Position numbers and translations under genes: made by a program. From Gyrodactylus bullatarudis (taxonomy: Eukaryota > Platyhelminthes > Monogenea > Gyrodactylidea > Gyrodactylidae), in the NCBI GenBank assembly GCA_012064415.1, contig SSNU01000088.1:148296-191334 (forward strand): DNA of 43,039 nucleotides. The letters run 5' to 3'. Below, piece after piece: positions 21,101 through 32,200 of this stretch; positions within the stretch are counted from its first letter, which is position 1; the number at the start of each line of letters is the position of its first letter. The notes under the pieces are model-generated. The model had not been told where the DNA came from. It did not search any database and worked only from the letters and a program-made list of their open reading frames with translations.

Positions 21101-24100
21101 CAGAGAAATCATAGATGTTCAAAATATAGTTTTTTTTTAAATCATAAAATCCATAAACAAGACGAGACATCCTGGGTTTCTGCGGTAGGCACATCCTCTT
21201 AAGGTTCTTCAGCAGAATTAGTCTCTAACACACACTTAACTTATTTGAATGTAAAAGGTCTCAAAAAGGGGACTTATTCAGTCAAATGTAAATTAGAGTA
21301 AAGAAGAGACAAAGAGTAATCAAGTTTAGTTCTTAAATAAGAGATTATTGATTTTAGATCATAAAGGTTATCACAATCCGAGAGCGTAAATTTAGAGTCT
21401 AAACATTTTTTTTTTGAAATCGAACATTTTTATTTATATACAAAATAATATATATGTATTAGACTTGGACGAAATTTCCAGGGAAAGCCCTAGGATACAT
21501 GAAAAAATAGAGAATTTCGAAATAATTAAAAATATGTTAAATATTTCATTGAAAACTTTTCCTAGCTTACAGGATTAGATAAAGTATTAAAGTTTTGAAA
21601 TTTGAAAATTTTGAAGAATTAAAATTTCAGGTTTGTTTAAAATAATTATAATTTTAAATATTTCTTCAAGTCAATAAGTTAATCACAAATCATGGAGTTG
21701 AATTTAGTTCAGAGTAATCGCACAACCTTTAAGCCTAATCAAATGGATGAAACTTTACTTCCGCTCAATAAAGACGTTATGAATCATTTTTTGTATCTTC
21801 GTTATCAGCATAAAACTACCTCTGATGTAAATGACAGAATTGCAACAGCTCAAGTCATTGAGAGGATTTATCAGAAAGCTGAGATTCCTATCAAATCTCT
21901 CGATCATATTAAGGCTTCCGTATTAGACATAAAAAATCTTCGTTTGAAAGAAAACAACTCTAAAAAGAAGGATTTTAGTGATATTTGGGAAGATCTTTTT
22001 ATGGCTTCATTATGTAACTGCTGCTATAACCCAAATATCGTAATGGAAAATTCAGAAAATTTGGGAATTGTCCTTTACTCAAAGATCCTCTGCACAATCT
22101 CGTGGTAAGTTTTCTAGAAGATCAATCAGGCTCTAGAATTATCCGAATTGAAGATTTCTTAAACAGAAGAGATGAACAACTACGAGAAGAACAGGCAGTT
22201 GAAATTCAAGTTGTTAGAGAAATGTATCCGTTAGCTGAAGCTCCACTTCAAAATGAAGTTGAAAATGCTGTTGAAAATATTTTTACTGAAACAGATGAAT
22301 CTGCAAATACTGTAGTCCCTAGCTCTAGTGATTTTTCAGGAGATCCCGCTGGTAATCAAGAACGGAGAAAATACAATACTAGCCGATTGTTTAATCACAG
22401 CTATTCCTTTTTACCAAACAGTAACGGGAAGAAGTATGAAAGATTCCGTCATTGATGTTCTCCAGTCAACAAACTCTATGAATTCATTAAGTGTGATATT
22501 ATGTGATGGTGCTGCCTCTAACGTTGGTAGAGAATCCGGATTGGTTACTTTGTTGGAAATTCAACTGGAAAGAAATCTTTTTAGAGTTGTTTGCCTCATT
22601 CATACAGTTGAAAATCTTCTAAAAGCTGTTCTTTCAAGATTTATGGGTCGTACACTTGGTCCTCACAGGTATGCTGGTCCTATGTATAATGATTAAAGAG
22701 AAAGAGTGTTCAATGTGTCCGGTGTGGAAGGGTTTGAAACTTGGACCGAATGAGAGGTGAGAGAGATACCACTACGCCACACCGGGCAAAAAATCTAAAT
22801 TGATTGAGGAGAAAATGGTACGAGTAGGCTGTGTAACGGAGGGAATAACATTTACGGATTAGTTCGGAGAAAGAGGCGAAATTTTTAATAATGAAAGCCG
22901 ATCTTCTCAACCATAAGGGATCAAGTCCAGAGATAGAGATTAGTGAATTATAAGAATCAATATTAGGAAAACAGGAATGAAGAAATCTGTATTGGATCCT
23001 TTCAATGGTAAGCGAATTAGAGTTATTGATATGAGGAAGGAGAGGGGAAAGGTAATCCAAATGAGGAAGAACAAATGTTTTATAACCCGAGATTTTAAGA
23101 CCAGTGGAAGAGGAGAATCTATTAATTACATAGATTAGGGAGTTAACCAGACCAATTTTAGACAAAGGAGCAATTTTTAAGGAAGCATCCAATTCAAAAC
23201 CTAGATCAATAGTAGTGTTGACGAACTCACCAGGAAGGTGAAGGTTAGAGAGAAAGGTATCAGGGAGACCATTTGGCAAAAGGAGTTTACACTTAGATCT
23301 ATTGATTTCCAGGCCCATTTTAGAAAGAACATTTTTGAAGGAATCAAAATAATTATTAATTTTTATAATGTCGAGAGAGTTGTTCACATTATAGACAATT
23401 TTAATATCATCCGCGTATTTAAAAATCTTACCAATTTTGTCAGGAATTTGGATATCCGACATGCATAAATTAAAAAGCAAAGGACCTAAAGAAGAACCTT
23501 GAGGAACGCCTGAGGAAATTTCACAATAAGAACTAGTAAAGGAATTGAATTTAACCGATTGTTTGCGACGCGTAAGAAAAAGAATAATCATATTAATAAG
23601 AGAATTATCCAAACCTAAACAGATGAGTTTATTGACAATATAAGAGAATTTGAGGCGGTCAAAGGCTTTCGAAAGATCAATAAAATGAATAATAATGAAT
23701 TTACCGGAAGATTTAAGAGGCAACGAGTAATTAAGAAAATCTAGTATATTAGAACATGTACTTTTGGATCTAATAAAACCATGTTGAGTAGGATCAGGGA
23801 AGGGAAAGGGAAGTGCATCGGAAATTAAGGAGGTGAGAAATCTATCAATTATCGAAAGAAAGATATTTAAAGAAGAGATCGGTCTTAAATCAGAGAAATT
23901 TGAATATTTTTTAGATTTGGGGATAGGAGTGATTGTAATGAGGAACCAATAATCAGGGATAGCGTTTGAAACGAACCAGAGGTTTATAAAATTCGCTAAG
24001 TTAAGGGAAAGCAAGGAGGGAGAGCCTTGATGAGGTTGAAGGAGTTAAAGTTGGAATCAATTCTAGTTTTAGTTTTGGCCGATTCCATAAGCTCTATAAT

Positions 24101-25801
24101 AAGTGAAGGTGTTATAAAAGGCGAAGAGGAGGAACAAGGTAGTAGCTCTCTATATTTTCAGGCGAATTAAAAGAGGAGACAAAGTAATTGTTTACTTTTT
24201 CACAGAATGAATTATCGTCAAGGTTAGTAAAGTTAACAATGGACGAGTGTCTATTAAAGTTCAAGAGTTGTTTGAATTTAGACCAACCTCTTCTAGGACA
24301 AAATTTGAGATCTTTGGCAATAATTTTTTCGAATTTAATCGATGCAAACGAGATCAAGATCATCAAGGGAGTTAAGAGTTTTTCGGGAATTTATCGTAAC
24401 TCTGGTAGAATTAGATATTAGGAAATTAAAAATGAAAGAATTAAAATTATCATTGTAAAAAAGAAAGTCCTTATAAGAGTTGAATATGAGAATTTTGGAT
24501 TTAGCAGCAAATAAGGCCAAAAACCAAGATCCCCCTACTCAATAGCAAATTGTACAAGACACATTGGGAAGTATATCCCTGTAATAATAAATAAACAAGA
24601 TTTAAAGGAATAAAGATTCTCATAATGAATTTAAAAGTCTCTTTTTGAATTGTATTTTTTCTTAATTATAGCATGCGAAAAATGTACTTAATGTTAATCT
24701 CCATATGCTATTGTATATGAAACTCCACTCAATTACATTAGACTTTTTGTACATAATTATATAATAGTATTCATTGAAGCTTATTCGAAACGTTCTTTTA
24801 TTCGAGATAAATCAAGAAATTTAAAAATTAAACAATCTAACGATTATTTGAGTCTAATTGTATTTCCTTATCATGTAATCGAGATTTCAAGCAAAATTTT
24901 CAGGTTAGAAAATATCGGAATTTCGGTCTAAGGATTGATAAGTTGATTTTCATGACATCTTTAGATCGTCAGCTAAGATGAGAACATCTAGAAAGTGTTT
25001 GAGATAGTTTCTAGCATTAAAACTCATATAAATAAGAGATCAATACATTCCTAGAGAAATAATCCATATTACACCAAATAACTCAAACACCCAAATAAAT
25101 AGTAATTCTTAATAAAGTTTATGCCTCTCATACCCTTGCATATTGTTAGTTAAGCTGCTAGAGTAACCAAGGAGTACACTTTTCATAAACAAATAAAAAC
25201 ATAAAATGCTCACCATACTACCTAGCTTTTCACAAGTAGCTACTAATTCAAGGCTATCCGGTTTATAAATTGAGATCCCTTGATGATCATCAGAAACGGT
25301 AATAGAGTCTAATCTTGAATCGTAATTTATATCCGTGACACCTCCGGGTAATTCGATACAATTCTCAGCTACATATTCCGAATAACCATCACTCTCTGGC
25401 CTATGATGGCAGGTGTAAATGAACAACTTCCCAGATGACCCACCAGAAATAACAAGGGCTGCATCTTCACTACATGTTGATGTAACCAATTGATCAGTGG
25501 AATTTCGTATCACGTTGTGAATTAGGCCTGAGGTTCCCTTCCATATTATGACTAGGTTGTTTGAATCTGTTGTAATGATATATCGTGACTCTTCACTCCA
25601 TTTTAAATCTATAATGCTACACTTGTGTCCTCTCAGGCTAAAGTCTCTGACCCAGTCAGGTATAGTCTCAATTGCATCAAGAAATGTACCCGAGGGAAAC
25701 TCCATGTCACATGCCTCGTTCATATTAGCCCTCAGGGTTCCATAGAGATTTGAGATTTCTGAGCATAGTTCCTCCATCGATATTTCATCATTGCAAAACA
25801 T
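18176..25801 (-). CDS. Divergent heterotrimeric G-protein beta subunit-like WD40 protein (3' exon not found)
   Basis: Exon 1 (25801-25214, 196 codons) and exon 2 (18649-18176, 158 codons) join in phase 0 across a 6564-nt GT-AG intron. Exon 1 has an N-terminal helix (residues 8-35) where G-beta binds G-gamma, then LRGHKCSIIDLKW and two further blades. Exon 2 gives blades 4-6: GHSAQVQCLDLNPFN, GSDDRTINLYDLRANVPLQT and SGIRYGNVLVWDLF. The order, spacing and the DLRA---L-TYS block align colinearly with G-beta, blade by blade. It differs at many positions, with few intact WD dipeptides, so it is not an orthodox G-beta1 type. G-beta with G-gamma relays receptor signals at the plasma membrane. About 30 residues (the end of blade 7) should be in a further exon below 18176, after the GTAAGT donor. 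Confidence 0.75.
18761..18834 (+). repeat. Dispersed repeat R1, copy 2
   Basis: Reads tcctaaaaatcaacttttga, tcactctct and gatttggcgctaac in the same order as 351-441. It lies in the G-beta intron. Confidence 0.7.
19685..19835 (+). repeat. Dispersed repeat R3, copy A
   Basis: Shares with 40795-40925 and the complement of 39411-39570 the words ggcatgta, gctgatgagta-gcct, gaataaagcgct, ggcatc and ctttcttca-gaatt. This copy is the most diverged of the three. The block contains AATAAA and a potential GGCAT/ACGCC hairpin. Confidence 0.65.
21692..22700 (+). pseudogene. Broken invertebrate transposon-type gene, truncated by LINE insertion
   Basis: Three overlapping frames (21692-22108, 22102-22455, 22328-22696) form one protein disrupted by at least two frameshifts. 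The first has LPLNKDVMNHFLYL, KAEIPIKSLDHI and DFSDIWEDLF, matching the N-terminal region of large uncharacterised arthropod proteins with a VL-RFLYF, KARIPT and DLFDIAH pattern. The second continues with FLEDQSG--IIRIEDFLNRR. The third has VILCDGAASNVGRESG, VVCLIHTVENLLKAVLSRFM and GPHRYAGPM, matching the DGTAVNTG, CLLHLNELP and SGPIG pattern of the same proteins. These families are multi-copy and presumed transposon-derived. The frame stops at 22696, where a LINE in the opposite orientation begins. Whether short introns could rejoin the frames was not resolved. Confidence 0.6.
22710..24014 (-). CDS. LINE reverse transcriptase, long open frame
   Basis: The frame is 434 codons long without a stop. 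Motifs in order: TPIPKSKKYSNFSDLRPIS (finger), DPTQHGFIRSKSTCSN, FIDLSKAFDRLKFSYI (catalytic Asp), SGVPQGSSLGPLLFNL, FKYADDIKIV (catalytic YADD intact), GLEINRSKCKLL and the thumb FVLPHLDYLSPLL. All three palm aspartates are present. The last 20 or so residues (from about RCGVVVSLSPL) are translated from the tRNA-like tail and are not genuine RT. The frame starts inside the finger region; the upstream part lies at 24112-24366 and 24335-24520 in other frames, so the full protein is broken. The HGF-KSTCSN block and YADD context fit the Jockey/CR1 group, tentatively. Confidence 0.88.
   Translation of the reverse strand: MLSLNLANFINLWFVSNAIPDYWFLITITPIPKSKKYSNFSDLRPISSLNIFLSIIDRFLTSLISDALPFPFPDPTQHGFIRSKSTCSNILDFLNYSLPLKSSGKFIIIHFIDLSKAFDRLKFSYIVNKLICLGLDNSLINMIILFLTRRKQSVKFNSFTSSYCEISSGVPQGSSLGPLLFNLCMSDIQIPDKIGKIFKYADDIKIVYNVNNSLDIIKINNYFDSFKNVLSKMGLEINRSKCKLLLPNGLPDTFLSNLHLPGEFVNTTIDLGFELDASLKIAPLSKIGLVNSLIYVINRFSSSTGLKISGYKTFVLPHLDYLSPLLPHINNSNSLTIERIQYRFLHSCFPNIDSYNSLISISGLDPLWLRRSAFIIKNFASFSELIRKCYSLRYTAYSYHFLLNQFRFFARCGVVVSLSPLIRSKFQTLPHRTH
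22718..22786 (-). other. tRNA-like (SINE-type) sequence at the LINE 3' end
   Basis: The minus strand begins cccggtgtggcgtagtggta and ends ccacaccgg. The two ends pair (CCGGTGT with ACACCGG), TGGCGTAGTGG fits the RNA polymerase III A-box consensus, and GTTTCAAACC resembles a B box. D- and T-arm pairing is poor and the anticodon arm is unclear, so this is a tRNA-derived remnant, not a working tRNA gene. Confidence 0.55.
24112..24560 (-). pseudogene. LINE endonuclease-RT linker fragments
   Basis: Two overlapping minus-strand frames (24520-24335 and 24366-24112) read like the basic, helical linker between endonuclease and reverse transcriptase (DLKFCPRRGWSKFKQLLN, then FCEKVNNYFVSSF). They are out of frame with each other and with the RT frame starting at 24014, marking two disruptive indels in an otherwise well-kept copy. 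Confidence 0.65.
24601..25213. other. G-beta intron, upstream part
   Basis: AT-rich intronic DNA between the LINE 5' end and the donor at 25213; nothing recognised. Confidence 0.5.
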
Positions 25802-26920
25802 TTCGGATAGAATTTAAAAAATCGTGTAATTTATATTCCCTCTATTACTATACTTTTCACTATTTTTCATTGTAAATTTATTATTTATGAAAATTTAACC
25901 ACTTTTGAGTTACGTTTTAATGATATGCGAGCTTTATCGACTTTCTCTTCAGAGAGTTTTGGCATATTTTTCAAGATATGTAAATTATTTATTTTACAAA
26001 TATACATGATCTTGAGTGAATTTTAGACCGATTTTGCAAACCTTTCTAAAAAGGACTCTGATCTCAATGATAATTTCAACTTTTGTAGAGAATTTTTTGC
26101 TGATTTCAGATATTTTTTAGGTGTTGAAAAATAGAGATTTGTCACGCTTTTGATACTTCAAGGAATACTGTATCCTAACTGAGGTAATTTTCTTTCCTTA
26201 AAGGCATAAAATTGAGGATTTTCGAAATAAATGGGTAAATTTTCAACTTGGACTTTAAATAGCTCAGAAACTAGAAGAGTCAAAGGAAAGTTTCCTGCTA
26301 TTATTTTGTTAAGAGTTTATTCCTGAACAAGTCGATGTCCTTTCTGTGTTTCTCATTCTCATTCGAGCTTTCCTCTATTGAAAGGCAAAGCCCTGCAAGT
26401 CGGTTATTCAGTTTTTATCGAATAACTTAGAGAATCTATTGTAGAATCTTTCAAGAAGCACATGTCTGAAATCAGCGAAAATTTCTCATTTCTAATAATA
26501 AAAAGGCAAACCCTTCTACAAGAAGCATACTCAGTGTATTCCACACAGGAAAAGAGAACAACTAACCCGAGATTAGTGATAGTCTTGTTGATTGTTTTAT
26601 TTTTTAAATCGATAAACTTCATTGGAACAAGCTCACAGAATATTGAAAAATAATAATAATTTCACTACTACAGTGTAGTACTACACACCCAATGAATACT
26701 TCTTCATTATAAATTATAATGTATAATATATATAGAGCTGCTCGATAATATCGAGTCGATATTTATTCATTGAGCACACACAGTGTGTATATATCGTATA
26801 TTAGATCAAAATTAGTGGTAGCTTTATTGGAAAAATGAAACATTGCAAATAAAAATGTAAAAAATTCATCAAATAAAATAGTGAAGAAATACATTCTGAT
26901 TCTGAAAGAGAGAAGGAAAT
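25802..26920. other. Spacer with G-beta promoter and a cluster of small palindromes
   Basis: The G-beta promoter and 5' leader must lie just above 25801. Between 26655 and 26800 several short palindromes cluster: actacagtgtagt, cacacagtgtgt, aatatcgagtcgatatt and runs of TATA. The 3' UTR of the 665-residue protein gene also falls here, with a possible minus-strand AATAAA at 26767-26762. Open frames at 26404-26653 on both strands are not convincing. Confidence 0.45.
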
Positions 26921-29094
26921 TCAGGTTCGTTTCACCTTTGGATGTTGTATAGACCTGGGCTTAATTGTGGGCTTTGGCAATTTCGAGACAGGATTACCCT
27001 TTTGATTCGGAAGCGGAGGCTTCTTGGCTATTTTCTCACCCATCACAACCTCAGAGTTTTTGGGAAGTGTGCCAGCCTCGGGTGTGTTCCTGCTGTCTCT
27101 TCGCAGGTTTATCGTCGAACCCTTCAGTTCATATGAGACATTCAAGGTATTATTTTTTGAGGTGGGCGGATTTTCAAAATCGTATGAATCCTTATTGAAT
27201 GTCATGTTGAGTTTGGGTTCATTCGGAATCTTTGGCAAAAGGTCATAGCTACGTCTGAGACTGACGCCATTCTCTGCAGAGGAATCACGAGACATTTTCG
27301 CAAAGTTTTCTATGCTAGACTCTGTCATCTTTTGAGGGGTCTGGCTTGTTCTACGCTTGAAACTTTCCAAGTCCTTCATCAATGCTTTCTTTTGCATTTC
27401 AGCAGCTTCTAAACTAAAGTTGGAAGAATTTTTCATCCTCTGTAATGAGTCCATAATGTCATAGCTTCCTCCGAAGAAATGATTTCCCTCAGAATCAGAC
27501 AAATCCCCTAGATTTCGTGTCTCACAGCTATCTGATCTGTAGCGTTGATAATTCTCAGGGTTGAAGGCATCTGTTTGGTTGTAAAAGTTTTCTTTGGAAC
27601 GCGTGAGGAAATCACCGACACGCGAGCCAGACCGTTTAAATGTCCGATGTGAAGCTAAATTTTCATTTTCCTCCTTAGCACGAGATATGAGGGAATTTTG
27701 CGAATCGCTGACATTGGGAATCTTTTCATAGCTCAGATTGGTCTTGTGTCGTGATTGGTTGAACGATTCCAGCAGTTTATTAAACTCAGGGTTTGACCCA
27801 GTCAAATTCTCTCGACTATTGTTCTTCGATTCAGATGGACTTCGATATTTCGAGCCGACGGAAGATTTGAGTCGTTCCTCTTGTTGCTTGGCTAACTCGT
27901 GGAAAGAATCGTTTGAACTTTTGAGATCATACGAATTGCTTATTGACTTCTCTTGGGAATATGTCCTTGCTACATTTTGTACATCAAGATGATTACGCGT
28001 CGGCTGGGGATTCTTTGACGGCTTCGGGGTAATGAGGGGTGTAAACTGAGCTCTTGGTGTGATTGGGATCTTCTTGGGTCTCGGGGTCTTGAGAGGATTC
28101 GAGTTTTCATCTTCCTCGTCTTCTTCACTGATCATTTCCTTTGCAAAGGAAGCTTTCATTGAGTCTGTCTGAAGATAACTCGACTTTGGTGGTATCAGTA
28201 ACTGATTCTGTGACATTTGGAAAGTGTCCCTTCGAAATAGATTTGCCTGTGGAGTGTGACTGAGAGTGAACGATTTATCTATGGACTGGTTCGTATCGCT
28301 TATATCAAGATTATTAGGTATCTCATAAGTTCCCGGTCCAGGTTTTACAATGTTACTTCGCACTGGCATCCCTTCAGAGTAAATTTGCTTGGGAGTCTTG
28401 ATATTAGCTGAGCCTGGAGTCTTGGGGTAATTTGGAGAAAGAAGGGGTCCCGGAGATAGTTCAGGCTGATCAGAAATGATGTTCAGACGCTCCATGAAAT
28501 ACTTTTTTTCAGTCAGAATAGGCTCTGTATTGAAAGGTTCATGGAGCCAATTCGAGATGTTAGTTTTTTGCTCCTTGGATGGATTTGATTCATCCGTGTA
28601 TCTGGAATCGTAGGGCATTCCAAATTTCTTTGGATGAACCCACCATCCTCCATTTCCAAGACCTTTCAAAGAATAATCAATCATGAAATGGGTCTTAGTG
28701 TATTTTCTATTTTTAGCTATTCCAATTATTAATGAATTGAAAAAAAGTGATATTTAATTCAGATAGTCTTTTAACAATAATAATTTAATCATTAAAATTT
28801 AATGATTGTAGGAGAAAATCATTCGAAAAAATCTCACCTAGATATTCTTCTAGTTTTCCCAATTTCTTTAAATTTCCAGTTGCTAAATAAATTGCTTCGT
28901 CATTATCTTCCTCATCAAACGAAAATACGCTATCCTGATTACCGACACAACTCAGAGGGGTGACAAGAGGATTTTCTGCTAAAGTACCGATAAAATTGTA
29001 TAATTTATTGTAATCTTTATCCTCTTCTAGTTGTGCCTGTATTAAAAATTAATTAAAAGTTGAAGTTAATTCATAGATAATATTTATTCACCAT
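26921..29094 (-). CDS. 665-residue disordered Ser/Pro/Asn-rich protein, function unknown
   Basis: Three exons are proposed: 29094-29092 (only the ATG, then GTGAAT), 29036-28838 and 28716-26921, joined in frame by GT-AG introns of 55 and 121 nt. The N-terminus encoded by exon 2 (MAQLEEDKDYNKLYNF) is acidic; exon 3 begins with a distinctive GLGNGGWWVHPKKFGMPYD block. The remaining 500 or so residues are low in hydrophobics and rich in Ser, Asn, Lys, Pro and Glu. Visible motifs: one PGPGTYEIPNN resembling a single SHIPPO/STPG repeat, several TPRP/TPKP proline pairs, repeated S-SYDL and R-SYDL words, a helical segment (AAEMQKKALMKDLESFKRR) and a basic proline-rich C-terminus (KKPPLPNQKGNPVSKLPKP) that could bind SH3 domains. 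I recognise no family. A scaffold or cytoskeleton-associated role is only a guess. It is divergent from the transporter gene. Confidence 0.75.
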
Positions 29095-29224
29095 TTTATT
29101 TGCACGGAAATTGGTTTTCCTTTTTCAAAACGTGCAAATTTACACTTTGTACGCTTGAACAAATTTTTAGGCTTAATACGAAAATACTCTTTATGAGTTT
29201 CGCATAATTTTGAATATTTATGAA
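29095..29224. promoter_or_regulatory. Shared head-to-head promoter region, 130 bp
   Basis: Only 130 bp lie between the divergent start codons of the disordered-protein gene and the SLC46-like gene. It must hold both leaders and core promoters unless further 5' exons exist. No clear TATA box is placed. Confidence 0.45.
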
Positions 29225-32200
29225 ATGATAAAAATTAGTTTTTGGAATAAGAATGTCATAATTCTGTTCTCAATTTACATTTTTTTGGAGATAAGCCTAA
29301 AATCTGAGAATTTCGTCGTAAATCAGTATATATTCGATGAATTCCTTGAATTACACAACATTACAAAGGCTGATAATGACCAATGCATTAATAATTCAAT
29401 TCTTGTAATCTCTGATTATTACCTTGCTCAATCAGAAAATTCAATCCTGAATGGAAGGAGAAATTTCTACAAGGGAATTATTGGTTTCATCTCTGTTCTC
29501 TTATTCGGTCTTTATTCAGACAGCAAGCTCGGCAAGAAAAAAACACTAATTATTTCATATTTGGGTATTTCACTATCAGCCTTGTTAAATCTCGTCTTGA
29601 TTAATTTGAAATATCCATTGCAAAATTTTATTTATCCTTCTATTATCCAGGGAATATTCTCTGGTGGCGAGGTTGGCATTATCGGTTTTATTATTGCAGC
29701 CTTTTCCGATCTAACCGAGGAGAAAGAGAACGGCCTGATTAATGGATCATATATAAAAAATGGCTATCGAGTTTTGATGATATCAATATTTGGTGGACTG
29801 TGTCCTCTAATCTCTTCCATCGTCTCACCAATGTGTGCCTACTTTCTTTCAGTTTACACGTATTTCTCTGTCCTCTTCTTCATGTACTTGTTCCTTTTAC
29901 CTTCGATATTCTTGATTTTTAAACTCAACCTAATCAAATCAAAGAGAACGTCTTCCTGTTCCAATTCTGTCGTCGTCAATAATCTATCATCCGGCTCTTT
30001 AATTTATTCCCTCTTGTCGAATCGTATGCTGATTCTCCTACAAATATCCCTGTTTGTAATCAACTTTGTGGACAATGGAGTTGGCTCATTTTCTATGACA
30101 TTTCTACGAAGTATACCCTTCTGTTGGACTACACAGAACTATGGAAATATGGATGGCTTAGCTTCTGGCCTTATAGGCTCTCTCAGTGTTTCTTTAAACG
30201 TATTCATCTTACTCAAACTAAACTCGAACAAAGTGAAATTTAATGCCCTTCAAAAAGCCGAAGAAAAGGTTTCACTCATCCATGCTCAAGATGAAAATAA
30301 CCTCGATGAAGATGATCAAGAAGTGGAAAGTTTACCATGCAAGAAATCTCATAGTCCATTAATTTCAAACACTAAAGGATTAAGCCTGGTACTCCTTTCA
30401 GGAGTCTTTAGATTCATCTCTCTTGTTGGATTCAGTCAATCTTTGAAACTTCAAAAGCCGTTTTGTGATTGGCTCGTAGTCTTTGGTGAGTTTGGTGACC
30501 CTGACAAGTGTGTTATTGTATCATGAAATGATCCATCTTTTATCTCCCAAATCTAGCCATGATGATTGATTCATTCTCCTATTGTACAGAATATCTCCTG
30601 AGGGCTTTCACATCAAATATCATACCAAACTCTCATCATGGTAAGTTAAAAATTCGAATTTCACTGCAGTTACAGAGAGTTTATCATACACCCTAATTGA
30701 TTTCATAGTATGTAGAATCTACATTGTAGATTGGTTTTGCGAGAATGTGTTAATTAAGGTGGATTTAATACATTTAATCCACTATATACACTTTGTGTTT
30801 AAAGATAAATATTATTAGTAAAAATATATAGATTTTTAATTTGGAATAAAAGTTAAATTGCAAGGTCATGCAAGAAAAAATGAGATTGAATTAAATTCGG
30901 AGGGTTCGTGGAACTTTGTTAAAAACTCCAAGTTCATTCGAGTCAAAAGATTGAAATATTCTGTGAAATGCAGTCATTTTTCTCGAATTTTTGCAATGCC
31001 AAAGAAAATTTCAACTGTTCTATTACCTAACTTTGAAAAGATAATTCAAAAGAAAAATGCTGTAGTTTCTTAATCAGTGTATTCACAAACCATAGGATAG
31101 ACAAAAGATTGAATGCGAGTCATGAAAAAAAATTCTCTGGAACTTTAAGGGTTAATTTGACACATTTTTGATTGATGTTGGTTGGGAAATGAAAGAGTTA
31201 TGGAATAAAAATTTTCGTACTTAGAATCTAAGACTACACGTCAAAAATCTAATTTTCTAAGATATTTCTCACTTTTTAACAAAGCTCAACACCTTGAAAT
31301 CAACAGAGAACAATGCATCAATTAAACTTGTTTTCAACGAGGTACAGGTGTACCATGTTATTTAACCAAAATTTCTAAATATTTAGTCGCACTATTTTCT
31401 GCAAATATGTGTTGTGTGAATCGTATAAACAAACATACACACTAGAAGTGGAGAAATAAATGATTTTAAAAAGGTTGCCTTCCCCATGTTTTTACACATT
31501 GTAGAGTAGGTGTTACATTATCTTATCAACCAAGACATACAAATTTATAATGTAAACTAATTCCCAAAGGTCACGAGTCCTTTTTTAGGAGCACTCACGA
31601 AAATTTTCTACCTTGAAAAAAATTCTACTTTATATAAAAATCTCCGGCTCTTTCGAGCAAAAAGGATCGCTCAAGATTGGACCAATGATACGAGGGAAAA
31701 GCCACTGAGATATTTTTCTGGATTTTTCTAGTTAAAAAATATATGCAACACGCAACAGACAGAAGCGCCTAAAGCGATGCCAAAATTCCTATTTTATTCC
31801 TAACTTTAACAGTCGTTTAAACAGGTAATTGGTAAACAGATTCCCTTATCGTGATAACCTTTACTGCTTTTTAAGAAAAATTACTGAAATTTTAATCTCT
31901 CTCAGTTAACCAAAAATTAAAAGGACGATAGTCGATTTCTTTGTCTTACCTATTGCAAACCTAAAAAGAAACCTTTTAAGATGGTTTTCTCTCTCTTGGC
32001 CAATTTCTACAAAAATGGCCAGAAATTTTTATTTTTCTCTTGTACCATTTACACATTTTAACAATTCCACCAAATCTCATCACATCCTCTGACAGGCTTC
32101 CTCTTCTCGGTCTACAGTGCTTTCCAGTTGCTAAATTCCATTGCTGGCAATGTTGTATTCAGTTACATATATTCATATACAGTTTTGATAAATCCTGGTA

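Larger units (their letters stand above)
18650..21691. other. G-beta intron, downstream part: repeats and AT-rich DNA
   Basis: It contains R1 copy 2 (18761-18834) and R3 copy A (about 19685-19835). Several open frames (for example 20662-21194 on the minus strand) are AT-biased and resemble no family I recognise. No gene is supported. Confidence 0.5.
22700..24600 (-). mobile_element. 5'-truncated LINE (second family) with tRNA-like 3' end
   Basis: On the minus strand the element runs from an endonuclease/RT linker near 24560 through a nearly intact reverse transcriptase to a tRNA-like tail at 22786-22718. It interrupts the transposon-type gene ending at 22696. It differs in sequence from the LINE family at 0.8-4.9, 14.0-14.8 and 37.7-40.75 kb and is better preserved, so it inserted more recently. 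The endonuclease is absent. Confidence 0.75.

Noticed and set aside
20662..21194. Two minus-strand frames of 116 and 61 codons in the G-beta intron
   Set aside because: One starts from a non-ATG region, composition matches the surrounding AT-rich DNA, and neither shows a known motif or plausible splicing partner.
22718..22786. Functional tRNA gene
   Set aside because: Acceptor-like pairing and an A box exist, but D- and T-arms do not pair properly, the B box is off consensus, and the sequence is attached to a LINE tail.
26921..27992. Several plus-strand frames opposite the disordered-protein gene
   Set aside because: They are antisense shadows of a long, conserved-looking coding exon; their residues reflect its codon bias.
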